A stretch of DNA of 64,000 bases from JAJISG01 sp964347325 (GCA_964347325.1 CAYFYA010000001.1:62001-126000); one strand, 5' to 3'; positions 44,708-52,918 are shown, numbered from the stretch's first letter. The notes: generated by a model from the letters alone, not told the origin. Translations and numbers: made by a program.

Positions 44708-45287
44708 TTGCCAATGTCCGGCCCGCCAACCTGGCCCAAGCTTCCGCCCCCGGCGTTGACACATCCCGGGAAGGCCGACCCCTGGTGGAAGCGTCCATGG
44801 CATCCGGGGACGCGAATGCCTGGTTGGGATGCGGGGGATACCACCTCTCTCCAGGCGTTAGGTTGCCTGATTCTGCTGCCGGGGTCGGTGCTCTTGGCGG
44901 CCGACCAGACCTGGGGAATCGCCTTTGCGCTGCCGGGTGGAACTCTCCTCTTCGTTGGGTGGTTGGCGTTGGGGCTGAACATCGCTGCCATCCCCCGAGG
45001 AGGAGGTTCTGCCTACCGGCACAAGAACGCAATGACAGTCACCTATGCCGTGTCCTGGGTAGGTCTGGTCCTCGGACTGGCCATCTCCAGTGTGGTCTTG
45101 CCCAGGGACATGGCAATGCCGGTCTCTCTCGGCCATGGCCCTCACACTACAGATTCTCGGAGTGCTCTGGCCCCTTGCATCCATGTTCGCGGGGACGATG
45201 GCCATCGGCTCCGTGCTCATTGGGTATGGGTGGGCTGGCGCTCAGGATGAGGGAGTCCCGGCTTCTCGAGGCCGCGTCGAAGGCTGA
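44708..45287 (+). pseudogene. Four-helix membrane protein with apparent frameshift
   Basis: The first frame gives a Pro/Trp-rich cytosolic N-terminus and three hydrophobic helices up to about 45120 (LQALGCLILLPGS, LLFVGWLALGLNIAAI, SWVGLVLGLAISSVV). The next hydrophobic segment (LQILGVLWPLASMFAGTMAI) is in the +1 frame and runs to a TGA at 45287. One extra base near 45120-45135 would explain it. A true pseudogene, a sequencing error or programmed shift cannot be told apart. No family was recognised. Confidence 0.5.
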
Positions 45288-45594
45288 AGTCGGGTCCGCG
45301 ACGGAGCCAGTCCCGGGCTTCGGCGGTCTCTCCCCCGAAATCTCCTGACTGCGAAATCTTAAAATACGGACCTCCAGTATTGAAAGGGCTACGTGTCGAG
45401 GTCCGATAGCTCCTTACTCTCAAGTCGGATAACTGCAAATGAACTCATTTTAACCACCGGTTACAGACAGCTTTTCATAAGGAACGCGAGCCAATCGAAT
45501 GCTAGGGACGAGAAACGCCAGATGTCCACCCGCAACACGACATCCGCCCTTGTGACTCCCAGCCACGTGGCGATACATGGGAAGGTGATGGATC
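45288..45594. other. Upstream region of the ARC-dop-pup-like operon
   Basis: This 307-nt gap has no convincing gene. It is AT-richer than its surroundings, with TATA-like TCTTAAAATAC near 45356, CATTTTAACC at 45446-45455 and CTTTTCATAA at 45471-45480. Which is used for the operon cannot be decided. A short frame across 45393-45665 looks non-coding. Confidence 0.4.
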
Positions 45595-47181
45595 CTGAGC
45601 AAGGACGAAATCCGCGAGGACGAGGACGAAAACATAGAGGAGTTCATCGAGGAGCGCACGGCTAAGGTCAAGCAGGAACTGGAGGACCGCTTGGAGCGGT
45701 TGAAGTACCAGTACGAGCGCGAGCTGAACAACTTCCGCTACGAGATCCAGGAGCGCGACTACCGGCTCAAGGCCTACGAGGACAAGTTCAGCAAGATCAA
45801 GGAGCCGCCCCTGCTATACGCGTACATCGTTCGCAAGGAGGGGTCGGAGCTTTCAGGCAACCAGGTCGTGGTCGCTCGGGCGAGCGAGATGCTAAAGGTC
45901 TCCACCGGCTTCATGGACAAAGACACCCTGGAGATCGGTCAATATGTCTGGGTCCACCCCCAGACCTACGCTATCGTTGAGGAGAGCCACGAGATTCACC
46001 GGGGCATCATCGGGAAGGTCCTGGACGTCCTGGAAGACACCCTCATAGTGAGCGTCGAGGGTGACCTGGACAAGAGGATTGTGAAGTGCGACCCGGAGCT
46101 GGCGAAGACCATCAAACCGGGATTCCAGGTTTCCCTCCTGCCGCCCACCATGGCGATTCTGGAGGTCATGGCGGACGCAGAGGTGAAGAGCCTCCTCCTG
46201 GGCGAAAGGCCCCACGTCACCTACGATGCCATCGGCGGCCTGGACTGGGCCATCGAGCGGATCAAGGACGTCACCGTCCTGCCCTTTCAACAGAAGAAGC
46301 TCTTCGAGAAGGTGGACCTGAAGGCGCCCAAAGGCATCCTGCTCTACGGACCGCCAGGATGCGGCAAAACGCTGATTGTCCGGGCCATCGCCTCGGAGAA
46401 CGAGATGACCTTCTTCAACGTCTCCGTGGCCGACATCCTCTCCAAGTGGGTCGGAGAGAGCGAGCGGATTACCAAGGAGATCTTTCGCCAGGCGCGGGAG
46501 AAGGCTCCGAGCATCGTCTTCTTCGACGAGATCGAGGCCCTCTTCACCATCCGCGGGATGCTGGACACCTCGGGAGTCCACAAGAACATCATCGCCCAGA
46601 TCCTGTCGGAGATGGACGGCCTCATCGAGCTGGAGGACGTCTTCGTCGTCGGCTCCACCAACAGGCCGGACCTCCTCGATCCCGCCCTGATGCGGCCGGG
46701 GAGGTTCGACGAGATCGTGGAGATCCCCCGTCCCGACAGAAAGGCGGGGGAGGAGATTCTGAACATCTACCTTAGGGAGGGTCTTCCCCTGTCGCCAGCG
46801 TTGGTCGAGGAGTACGGGGACTACGACACAGCCTACCTCGCCCTCAGGAGATTCGTAATGGAGGAGCTGTACGGTGAGAACAAGTGGGTCCGCATGAAGC
46901 TCGACTCCGACGCGAAGGAGTCGGTGAAGACCGTCAAACGGAAGGACATCATCTCCGGAGCCATCATCGAGGCCGTGGTGAAGACGGCCAAGAAAAACTT
47001 CATCAAGCGGGCCATCCAGAAGCCGGCGAAGCAGCGGAACAAGGAAGGCCTCTCCATGGAGGACCTCCGACTGGCCATCGAAGAGGAGTGCAAGGAGCAC
47101 GCCATCACCGAGGTCTACATCTACGAGAAGCGGCAACGGGAGATCTTCAAGCAGATCGGGACCGACCCCATGGTCGGCTGA
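45595..47181 (+). CDS. ARC/Mpa-type AAA+ proteasomal ATPase
   Basis: This protein of about 528 aa unfolds tagged proteins in Pup systems. In order it has an acidic start, a long coiled coil (about 10-72), OB-type beta domains (about 75-200), and an AAA+ module. Walker A is GPPGCGKT (252-259), Walker B FFDEIEAL (about 309-316), arginine-finger region NRPDLLDPALMRPGRFDE. The C-terminal lobe aligns with Mpa/ARC (FVMEELYGENKWVRM, SGAIIEAVVKTAKKNFIK), not PAN. It ends TDPMVG, without the HbYX/QYL proteasome-docking tail. The start is taken as CTG at 45595, behind GGAAGGTGATG; the first TTG is at 45691. The next gene starts 9 nt after the stop. Confidence 0.9.
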   Translation: MSKDEIREDEDENIEEFIEERTAKVKQELEDRLERLKYQYERELNNFRYEIQERDYRLKAYEDKFSKIKEPPLLYAYIVRKEGSELSGNQVVVARASEMLKVSTGFMDKDTLEIGQYVWVHPQTYAIVEESHEIHRGIIGKVLDVLEDTLIVSVEGDLDKRIVKCDPELAKTIKPGFQVSLLPPTMAILEVMADAEVKSLLLGERPHVTYDAIGGLDWAIERIKDVTVLPFQQKKLFEKVDLKAPKGILLYGPPGCGKTLIVRAIASENEMTFFNVSVADILSKWVGESERITKEIFRQAREKAPSIVFFDEIEALFTIRGMLDTSGVHKNIIAQILSEMDGLIELEDVFVVGSTNRPDLLDPALMRPGRFDEIVEIPRPDRKAGEEILNIYLREGLPLSPALVEEYGDYDTAYLALRRFVMEELYGENKWVRMKLDSDAKESVKTVKRKDIISGAIIEAVVKTAKKNFIKRAIQKPAKQRNKEGLSMEDLRLAIEEECKEHAITEVYIYEKRQREIFKQIGTDPMVG

Positions 47182-47190
47182 GGAGGGCTG

Positions 47191-48486
47191 ATGAGGCCCA
47201 TCGTCCAGGGCACAGAGCACGAGTACACTCTCTACTCCCGCAAGATGAATCGCCTGGGCGTGGACCCTCACATCCTCGCCCTGGAGCTGCTTCGGGAGAG
47301 TGATCTCCACCTGGCAGGGGAATGGACGACTAACGGGTCGCGGGGCTACTACGACGTCGGCCACCTGGAGATCTCCACACCGGAGACCTCCAACTTCAGG
47401 GACCTCATTGTATGGGAGAAGGCGGGCGAGAAGATTGTCGACTGGCTTCGAAAGGTGACGGAGGAGAAGTATCTTGGCCCCGACGTGCGACTCTGGGCCT
47501 TCAAGAACAACACCTCCCCCGACGGCGTCTCCTACGGGAGCCACGAGAACTACTGCGTCTCCCGGAAGCTTCCCTTCCCCGAGGCCTTCGTCCGGGAGCT
47601 CGTGCCGCACCTCACCACCCGCTTCATCTACTCCGGGGCAGGGGACATCATTGACGGGAGGTACGTCCTGTCGCCGATGGCCTATCTGACGAGCTCCCTC
47701 ATAAGCGGTGAGACCATGCACTCCACTGGCGTCCTCAACACGCGGGACGAGCCCCATGCGCTGCCCCACCGCTGGCGACGCCTCCACCTCCTCATCGGAG
47801 ACGCCCTGGTCAACGAGGTAGCCATCATGCTGCGCCACTTCACTGCCAGCGCCATCCTGCAGCTGATGGAGGACAATAGCCTGCAGGATGTGCCCCTGCT
47901 GGCGGACCCGGTGAAGGACATGTGGCACAACGTGGAGCACATGAACCCGGAGAAGTGGCGGGTGACCCTCAAGGACGGCTCGCAGACGTCCCCCATCGCG
48001 ATTCAGAGGTACTACATGGCCAAGGTCGAGGAGGTCGTGGAGAGCAGGCCGGAGCGGGAGGCCTTCCGCATCTGGGAGGAGGTGCTGGACGGCCTAGAGG
48101 CTAGGAAGTCCCGGGAGCTCGCGAGGCGGGTGGAGTGGTTGGACCGCTTCTTCGCCATTCAGGAGGCCGTGGAGGAGAAGGATGCGATGGAGGTCGAGAT
48201 GATGGCCTGCAAGCAGTACTCCGAGGTGGGCCAAGACCGAGGGATATTCTATAAGAGGCAGCAGGCCGGCCTCGTGGACAGGGTCCTGGAGGATAGGGAG
48301 ATTAAGGTGGCCGTCTACGAGCCTCCTGAGGATACCCGGGCCCGTCTCCGACGAGATGTGTGCGAAAAGGGCAAAATCGTGGGTATCGACTGGTCCTATA
48401 TCGTCGTTGATGATGGGACCAGAAAGCGTATTAATATGCCCGACCCGTATAGTCCAGTGCTAGAGGAAGACGATGTCCCAGCTTGA
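47191..48486 (+). CDS. Dop/PafA-family Pup ligase/deamidase-like protein
   Basis: This 431-aa glutamine-synthetase-like protein is of the Pup ligase (PafA)/depupylase (Dop) family. Conserved strings are GTEHEY (7-12), YYDVGHLEIS with Asp55 as the catalytic Asp, IVWEKAGE (73-80), FKNNT (104-108), SYGSHENY (114-121), NTRDEPH (183-189) and RRLH (196-199). GTEHEY and the WEKAGE/SYGSHENY region are closer to Dop; the Dop-specific loop before the catalytic Asp is absent, as in PafA. It has a good ribosome-binding site (GAGGAGGG). It would deamidate, process, ligate or remove a small tag. It overlaps the small gene downstream by 14 nt. Confidence 0.9.
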   Translation: MRPIVQGTEHEYTLYSRKMNRLGVDPHILALELLRESDLHLAGEWTTNGSRGYYDVGHLEISTPETSNFRDLIVWEKAGEKIVDWLRKVTEEKYLGPDVRLWAFKNNTSPDGVSYGSHENYCVSRKLPFPEAFVRELVPHLTTRFIYSGAGDIIDGRYVLSPMAYLTSSLISGETMHSTGVLNTRDEPHALPHRWRRLHLLIGDALVNEVAIMLRHFTASAILQLMEDNSLQDVPLLADPVKDMWHNVEHMNPEKWRVTLKDGSQTSPIAIQRYYMAKVEEVVESRPEREAFRIWEEVLDGLEARKSRELARRVEWLDRFFAIQEAVEEKDAMEVEMMACKQYSEVGQDRGIFYKRQQAGLVDRVLEDREIKVAVYEPPEDTRARLRRDVCEKGKIVGIDWSYIVVDDGTRKRINMPDPYSPVLEEDDVPA

Positions 48487-48652
48487 GAAGAAGTCCAAGA
48501 AGAAGAAGAAGAAAAAGGAGGAGCCGAAGCTCGAGTTTGAGGCCGGGAAGGTCTTCAAGCCCAGCGAGGCGAAGGATCAGGACTTCGAGCTGGATATGGA
48601 GAGCGCTCGTTATCATGCCCGCAAGGGTGAAGGGGGCGACCGGCGCAGTTAG
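48473..48652 (+). CDS. Pup/UBact-like small protein (candidate tag)
   Basis: This 59-aa protein starts inside the 3' end of the dop-like gene, behind GAGGAAG. It is highly charged: a run of seven Lys near residue 9, then acidic and Lys residues, few hydrophobics, probably disordered, as Pup is. It sits where pup lies in arc-dop-pup loci. The C-terminus reads SARYHARKGE followed by GGDRRS. The R-x-G-E end resembles UBact tags from memory, and GG precedes Asp rather than Glu/Gln as in Pup. Trimming after GE or GG would be needed. Homology is not proven, because the protein is short and of low complexity. Confidence 0.65.
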   Translation: MSQLEKKSKKKKKKKEEPKLEFEAGKVFKPSEAKDQDFELDMESARYHARKGEGGDRRS

Positions 48653-48696
48653 GCGCTGAGGAATCTTATTATTCTGCACCACCATCCGACCCCGTG

Positions 48697-48861
48697 ATGG
48701 CTGAGGAAGGGGAGTTGGAGGAGACGCCCCGCGACGCTAAGTTCGAGGTGTACGGGCAGGAGATGATCGAGAAGGTCGTGAAGAGGAGCGGTAACAGCGG
48801 CCGCGTCTATCTCCCACCCGATTGGGTGGGCAAGCGGGTCAAGATCATCCGCGTCGAGTGA
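48697..48861 (+). CDS. Small AbrB-like/DUF2080-type protein
   Basis: This 54-aa protein ends in VKRSGNSGRVYLPPDWVGKR followed by VKIIRVE, the pattern of the DUF2080 (transposon-associated, AbrB-like beta) family in archaea. A TATA-like CTTATTATT (48665-48673) lies 28 nt before the ATG, so it is transcribed apart from the operon before it. It is probably a small DNA-binding or regulatory protein. No transposase is nearby. Confidence 0.8.
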   Translation: MAEEGELEETPRDAKFEVYGQEMIEKVVKRSGNSGRVYLPPDWVGKRVKIIRVE

Positions 48862-48869
48862 GGGATCAT

Positions 48870-49307
48870 ATGCAGGTAGCCGTACGGAGGGTCACGGAGG
48901 CCGACATCCCTGAGATGGTCCGCATCGAACGGGAGATAACCCAGAGTTCCCAGGTCAGCTCCCTGGAGGGAATCCTCCATGAGTACACGGACCGCGGCGA
49001 TCCGGACCTCCTGGTGGCGGCAGAATCTGAGGGGAAGCTCGTGGGCTTCCTGGTGGGTGAGATCCGGCCCTGGGAGTTCGGTGAAGACGAGGAGGTTGCA
49101 TGGATTAAGGTCGTTGGAGTGGACCCGAAGCATCAGGGCCGGGGCATCGGCAAGATGCTCGGAGAGGCCTTCGCGGAGAAGCTCAGGGGGAAGGGGATCA
49201 AGAGGCTGAGAACACTGGTCCCCTGGGATTCCGGCGATCTCATCACGTACTTCAAGGCCCTGGAGTTTGACAGGAGCAGATTCACGGTCCTAGAGAGGCG
49301 TCTATAG
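48870..49307 (+). CDS. GNAT-family N-acetyltransferase
   Basis: This 145-aa acetyltransferase has motif A VDPKHQGRGIGKML (acetyl-CoA binding, about 83-96) and the N-terminal pattern VRRVTEADIPEMVRIE. The ATG at 48870 follows the DUF2080 gene by 8 nt. The substrate could be a protein N-terminus or a small amine. Its co-occurrence with AcsA/AcuC is not tight enough to suggest it as the Acs acetylase. Confidence 0.88.
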   Translation: MQVAVRRVTEADIPEMVRIEREITQSSQVSSLEGILHEYTDRGDPDLLVAAESEGKLVGFLVGEIRPWEFGEDEEVAWIKVVGVDPKHQGRGIGKMLGEAFAEKLRGKGIKRLRTLVPWDSGDLITYFKALEFDRSRFTVLERRL

Positions 49308-49392
49308 GCTTCGACGCGACACTGCAGCCGCAAATACTTATCAGAACCCTCAGGTATGACTGCCGTACATAAACAAACAGGAGTCGGAGTCC

Positions 49393-50172
49393 ATGGGGAA
49401 GTTCATAGAGTATGAGGTGGAGGATGGTATCGGCATCGCCCGGATGAACAAGCCGCCGGCGAACACTTACAACTACGAGTTCATGAAGGAGCTAGACAGC
49501 GCCATTGAGGATGTCCGCTTCGACGACGACGTGAAGGTGGCCGTCCTCGCTAGCAAACTGGATAAGTTCTTCTCGGCGGGGGCGGACATAGGCATGCTCA
49601 ACGAGAGCAACCCCGACTACAAGGCCATGTTCTGCCTCCACTGCCAGGAGACCCTGGTCAGGATGGAGAACACCCCGAAGATATGGATCGCCGCCATCAA
49701 CGGCCACTGCGTCGGCGGGGGCCTAGAGATCGCCCTCGCCACCGACATACGGGTCATGGGCCGCGACAGTGGGAAGATTGGCCTGCCGGAGGTCAACCTA
49801 GGGGTCCTGCCGGGGACGGGAGGCACCCAGAGGCTCCCGCGGCTCGTCGGCAAGTCGACGGCCCTCGACATGATGATCACCGGGAAGACCGTGAGCCCCG
49901 ATGAGGCCTTGAAGATCGGCCTGGTGAACTACGTTTTCGATCAGGAGGAACTCTGGGACAAGGCCGTTGACTACGCCAAGACCCTCGCCGCGGGGCCGAT
50001 CCGCGCCGTGGGTCTCATCAAGCGGTCGGTCACCGAAGGGCTCGAGATCCCGCTGAAGCAAGGCCTGGCCCTTGAGCGAGAGCTGCAGAATCGCCTCTTC
50101 ATCACCGAAGACGCCAAAGAAGGCATCAAGGCTTTTGTGGAGAAGAGGAAGCCGGTCTTCAAGGGCAAGTGA
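49393..50172 (+). CDS. Enoyl-CoA hydratase/isomerase
   Basis: This 259-aa crotonase-fold enzyme hydrates enoyl-CoA in beta-oxidation. The oxyanion-hole strings are SAGADIGML and GHCVGGGLEIALATDIR, with the Glu-containing IGLPEVNLGVLPGTGGTQRL. The C-terminus EKRKPVFKGK is shared with the second crotonase (53702-54490), showing they are paralogues. A TATA-like AAATACTTATC lies upstream at 49331-49341. Confidence 0.95.
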   Translation: MGKFIEYEVEDGIGIARMNKPPANTYNYEFMKELDSAIEDVRFDDDVKVAVLASKLDKFFSAGADIGMLNESNPDYKAMFCLHCQETLVRMENTPKIWIAAINGHCVGGGLEIALATDIRVMGRDSGKIGLPEVNLGVLPGTGGTQRLPRLVGKSTALDMMITGKTVSPDEALKIGLVNYVFDQEELWDKAVDYAKTLAAGPIRAVGLIKRSVTEGLEIPLKQGLALERELQNRLFITEDAKEGIKAFVEKRKPVFKGK

Positions 50173-50182
50173 CTCGCCGAGG

Positions 50183-51121
50183 CTACCTGAACTCCCTGAT
50201 GATCTCGTCTCGGAAGATCTCCATCGAAACCCTCTCCCACCCCTTGGCAAACCCGAGAATGACGTGGTCGGCTCCCGCGTCGACGTACTCCCCCAGTCTC
50301 CCCGCCAATCCGTCTGGAGGTCCCAGATAGCCCGTCTTCCCGATCCTCCTCACGTTCTCCACGGGCACCCGAAGGGTGGCGGCGAAGTCTCGGGCCATTC
50401 TGTCCACGTCCTCCCCTCTCGCCAGCAGTGCCCACAAGAAGTGGGACTTGTGCAGTTCCGAGAAATCTCGTCCCTCAGCATCGCAGTACCCTCGAAGCTT
50501 CTCAAGGCGCTCCCCGAAGTCGGTGGGGTCCATGAAGGAGACGTCTACGCCGTCGGCAAACTTCGCTGCGACCCTGAGCGTCCGGTCGGCACTCCCACCA
50601 ACCGTAACACCGGGCGCTGGGCGCTGAAGGGGCTTGGGGTTGCAGATGGCGCCCTTGATTGAGTAGTACCTGCCCTCGTAGGTAGCCATCTCCTCTGTCC
50701 ACATGCTTCGGATAACCTCTATGGCCTCCGCCATCCGCTCCACCCTCTCCCTCAAGGGAGGGAACCCGTAGCCGTAGGCGTCGTACTCGAGCTTCTTCCA
50801 CCCGGCACCGATGGCGAAATCCAATCGGCCCTTGCTGAGCACGTCCACAGTAGCAGCAATCTTGGCGAGGAGGCTAGGATGTCGATAGGAGTTGCAGCTT
50901 ACCAGGGGGCCGATTCGTACCCTTTGGAGATCCACTGCGAGGGCGGCCAACAGGCTCCAGCACTCCATGGATGCGACGTCGATGGTGTTGTCCCTCAACA
51001 TGAAGTGGTCGCTGACCGTCAGGGTTGTGAAGCCCAACCTTTCGCAGTCCTTCCCGACCTGCAGAACCTCCTCGTAGTTGTAGCCAAACTGCGGCTCGAC
51101 TTGGACGCCGAAGGTGACCAT
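50183..51121 (-). CDS. F420-type LLM-class oxidoreductase
   Basis: This 312-aa luciferase-like TIM-barrel protein matches F420-dependent oxidoreductases (Mer/Adf-like). Strings include LGFTTLTVSDHFMLRD, GAGWKKLEYDAYGYGFP and PGVTVGGSADRTLRVAAKF. It probably transfers hydride with coenzyme F420. Its position among acyl-CoA genes suggests a redox step there, but the substrate is unknown. Confidence 0.9.
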   Translation of the reverse strand: MVTFGVQVEPQFGYNYEEVLQVGKDCERLGFTTLTVSDHFMLRDNTIDVASMECWSLLAALAVDLQRVRIGPLVSCNSYRHPSLLAKIAATVDVLSKGRLDFAIGAGWKKLEYDAYGYGFPPLRERVERMAEAIEVIRSMWTEEMATYEGRYYSIKGAICNPKPLQRPAPGVTVGGSADRTLRVAAKFADGVDVSFMDPTDFGERLEKLRGYCDAEGRDFSELHKSHFLWALLARGEDVDRMARDFAATLRVPVENVRRIGKTGYLGPPDGLAGRLGEYVDAGADHVILGFAKGWERVSMEIFRDEIIREFR

Positions 51122-51235
51122 GGCGGCCAGAAGGCCCGAGGGGTATAGTAGCCTTCCCCCGAGGAGCGGTTGGGTTCGCGCCCTCCGATTCCAGTGGAGT
51201 TAATAGACTCAGGCGCCTACCTCCTTGTGAGACAC

Positions 51236-52402
51236 ATGCGAAAGGTCGCAGCAGTCGGCACGGGCCTGTGCAAGTGGGGCGTCCGGGGCGCCACGCTGAA
51301 GGAGTTGGCCCAAGAGGCGGGGAAGGCTCTCTTCGATGACGTGGACAACCTTCCTCGAAGAGAGGTGGATAGCCTCTTCGTCGGGAGCGCCCTGGCCGAG
51401 CGCCTGGCCTTTCAGAGCTACGTCGCCCCCATGGTGGCGGAGCAGCTCGGTATCAACCCCACCAAGATGCTCGCCAGGACCGAGCTGGCTTGCGTCTCCG
51501 GCCAGTCGGCCCTCAAGATGGCCTACATGGCCATCGCTACCGGTCTGAGCGACGTTGCCCTCGTCGTGGGTCTGGAGAAGATGAACACGCCGGACATGGC
51601 GGAGACCCAGACGAGCATGGCCTGCGTCCTGGACCGGGAATGGGAGGGGGTCAACGGGATGACGGCGCCTCCCTACTTTGCCATGGTGGCACAGAGGCAT
51701 ATGTACGAGTACGGGACGACCCGGGAGCAGCTGGGCATGGTCTCGGTGAAGAACCATCGCCACTCGGCGACCAACCCCTTCGCCCACTTCCCCAAGGAGG
51801 TCTCCCTGGAGAAGGTCCTCGACTCCTTCATGATCTCGCCTCCTTTGCGCCTCTTGGACTGCTCCGGGATCACCGACGGGGCCGCGGCCGTGCTCCTAAC
51901 CCATGAGGAGAGGGCCAAGGATATGACGGATACACCCGTCTACATCGATGGGATGGGACAGGCGGCCACGGGCAACCTGACAGTCAATCTCCCCTCTCTG
52001 ACCTCCTGGCCAGCCATGCGTAAGGCCGTGGGAGACGCGTTGAAGATGGCCGGCGCCACCATCGACGACATGGACCTGGCGGAGGTTCACGACTGCTTTA
52101 CCATCTCCGAGATCATCGAGTACGAGGAGCTGGGCCTCTGCGAGAAGGGTGAGGGGGGCAGATTTATCGAAGATGGCCAGTCCGAAATTGGAGGCAAGCT
52201 CCCCATAAACACCAGGGGCGGTCTCCTGGGCTGCGGGCACCCCCTGGGTGCTACCGGCGTAGCCCAGGTGGTGGAGGTCGTCCAGCAGTTCAAGGCCCAG
52301 GTGCCTCGGGAGAGGTACGTCGTGGGCGAGTGGGCCCTCTGCCACAACCTTAGTGGAAACGCCAACAACCACGGCGTCCTCATCCTGAGGAGGGCTTCCT
52401 GA
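51236..52402 (+). CDS. Thiolase (acetyl-CoA C-acyltransferase)
   Basis: This 388-aa archaeal SCP-x-like thiolase has the nucleophilic Cys in RTELACVSGQSALK and the C-terminal GCGHPLGATG with the catalytic His. The ATG at 51236 is preferred; the frame to 51170 adds no conserved residues. A DUF35 gene follows 14 nt after the stop. In archaea the thiolase/DUF35 pair works in acetoacetyl-CoA formation for mevalonate synthesis or in thiolysis. Confidence 0.94.
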   Translation: MRKVAAVGTGLCKWGVRGATLKELAQEAGKALFDDVDNLPRREVDSLFVGSALAERLAFQSYVAPMVAEQLGINPTKMLARTELACVSGQSALKMAYMAIATGLSDVALVVGLEKMNTPDMAETQTSMACVLDREWEGVNGMTAPPYFAMVAQRHMYEYGTTREQLGMVSVKNHRHSATNPFAHFPKEVSLEKVLDSFMISPPLRLLDCSGITDGAAAVLLTHEERAKDMTDTPVYIDGMGQAATGNLTVNLPSLTSWPAMRKAVGDALKMAGATIDDMDLAEVHDCFTISEIIEYEELGLCEKGEGGRFIEDGQSEIGGKLPINTRGGLLGCGHPLGATGVAQVVEVVQQFKAQVPRERYVVGEWALCHNLSGNANNHGVLILRRAS

Positions 52403-52416
52403 GCTGGAGGTATATA

Positions 52417-52866
52417 ATGGGCAGCGAGGAGAGGAAGATACCATATCTGCTTGACTTCTACCCCCTCCAGGAGGAGGAGTACACCAGAATCCACCCCTTC
52501 TACAAACACCTGAAGGAGGGGAGGCTCACGACGACGAAGTGCGGGGTCTGCGGGGAGATCCTGTGGCAGCCGAGGGTCGTGTGTCCCCACTGCAACGCCG
52601 AGGAGATGGATTGGGTCGACCTCCCGAAGGAGGGCGAGATCCATGCCTTCACGGCTGTCCTGGCAGGAGCTCCCAAGGGGATGGAGGACGAGGTGCCCTT
52701 CGTGGTGGGAATCGTGAAGTTGAGGGGAACCGACATCAGTGTGCTTGCCAGGATTGATGACGCGGAGTACGCGGACCTGAAGATAGGACAGGCCGTCAAG
52801 ATGAGGGTCAAGATGCTCGATGACGGGCGCGCCTGGTTCAGATTCACTCCGGTAGACGCCGGTTGA
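52417..52866 (+). CDS. DUF35 zinc-ribbon OB-fold protein
   Basis: This 149-aa protein has an N-terminal rubredoxin-like zinc ribbon (CGVC and CPHC) and an OB-fold (FVVGIVKLRGTDISVLARID). DUF35 proteins bridge thiolase and HMG-CoA synthase and bind acyl-CoA. It is probably the partner of the thiolase just upstream. Confidence 0.92.
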   Translation: MGSEERKIPYLLDFYPLQEEEYTRIHPFYKHLKEGRLTTTKCGVCGEILWQPRVVCPHCNAEEMDWVDLPKEGEIHAFTAVLAGAPKGMEDEVPFVVGIVKLRGTDISVLARIDDAEYADLKIGQAVKMRVKMLDDGRAWFRFTPVDAG

Positions 52867-52918
52867 GGAGGACGCTGGGGAAGCCTTCATAGACCTTACA
52901 TGCCATCATCAGCGGCCG

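Noticed and set aside
45393..45665. Open frame before the ARC-like gene
   Set aside because: No protein-like composition. It overlaps the likely CTG start and coiled-coil coding region in another frame.
45595..47181. ATPase as a PAN-type archaeal proteasome regulator
   Set aside because: The C-terminal lobe and OB layout follow ARC/Mpa, the neighbours are Dop-like and Pup-like, and no HbYX tail is present.
45892..47940. Long open frame on the minus strand (682 codons) opposite the ARC-like and Dop-like genes
   Set aside because: Its translation is low-complexity His/Val/Leu/Asp-rich, typical of the antisense of a GC-rich gene. The plus-strand proteins carry clear family motifs.
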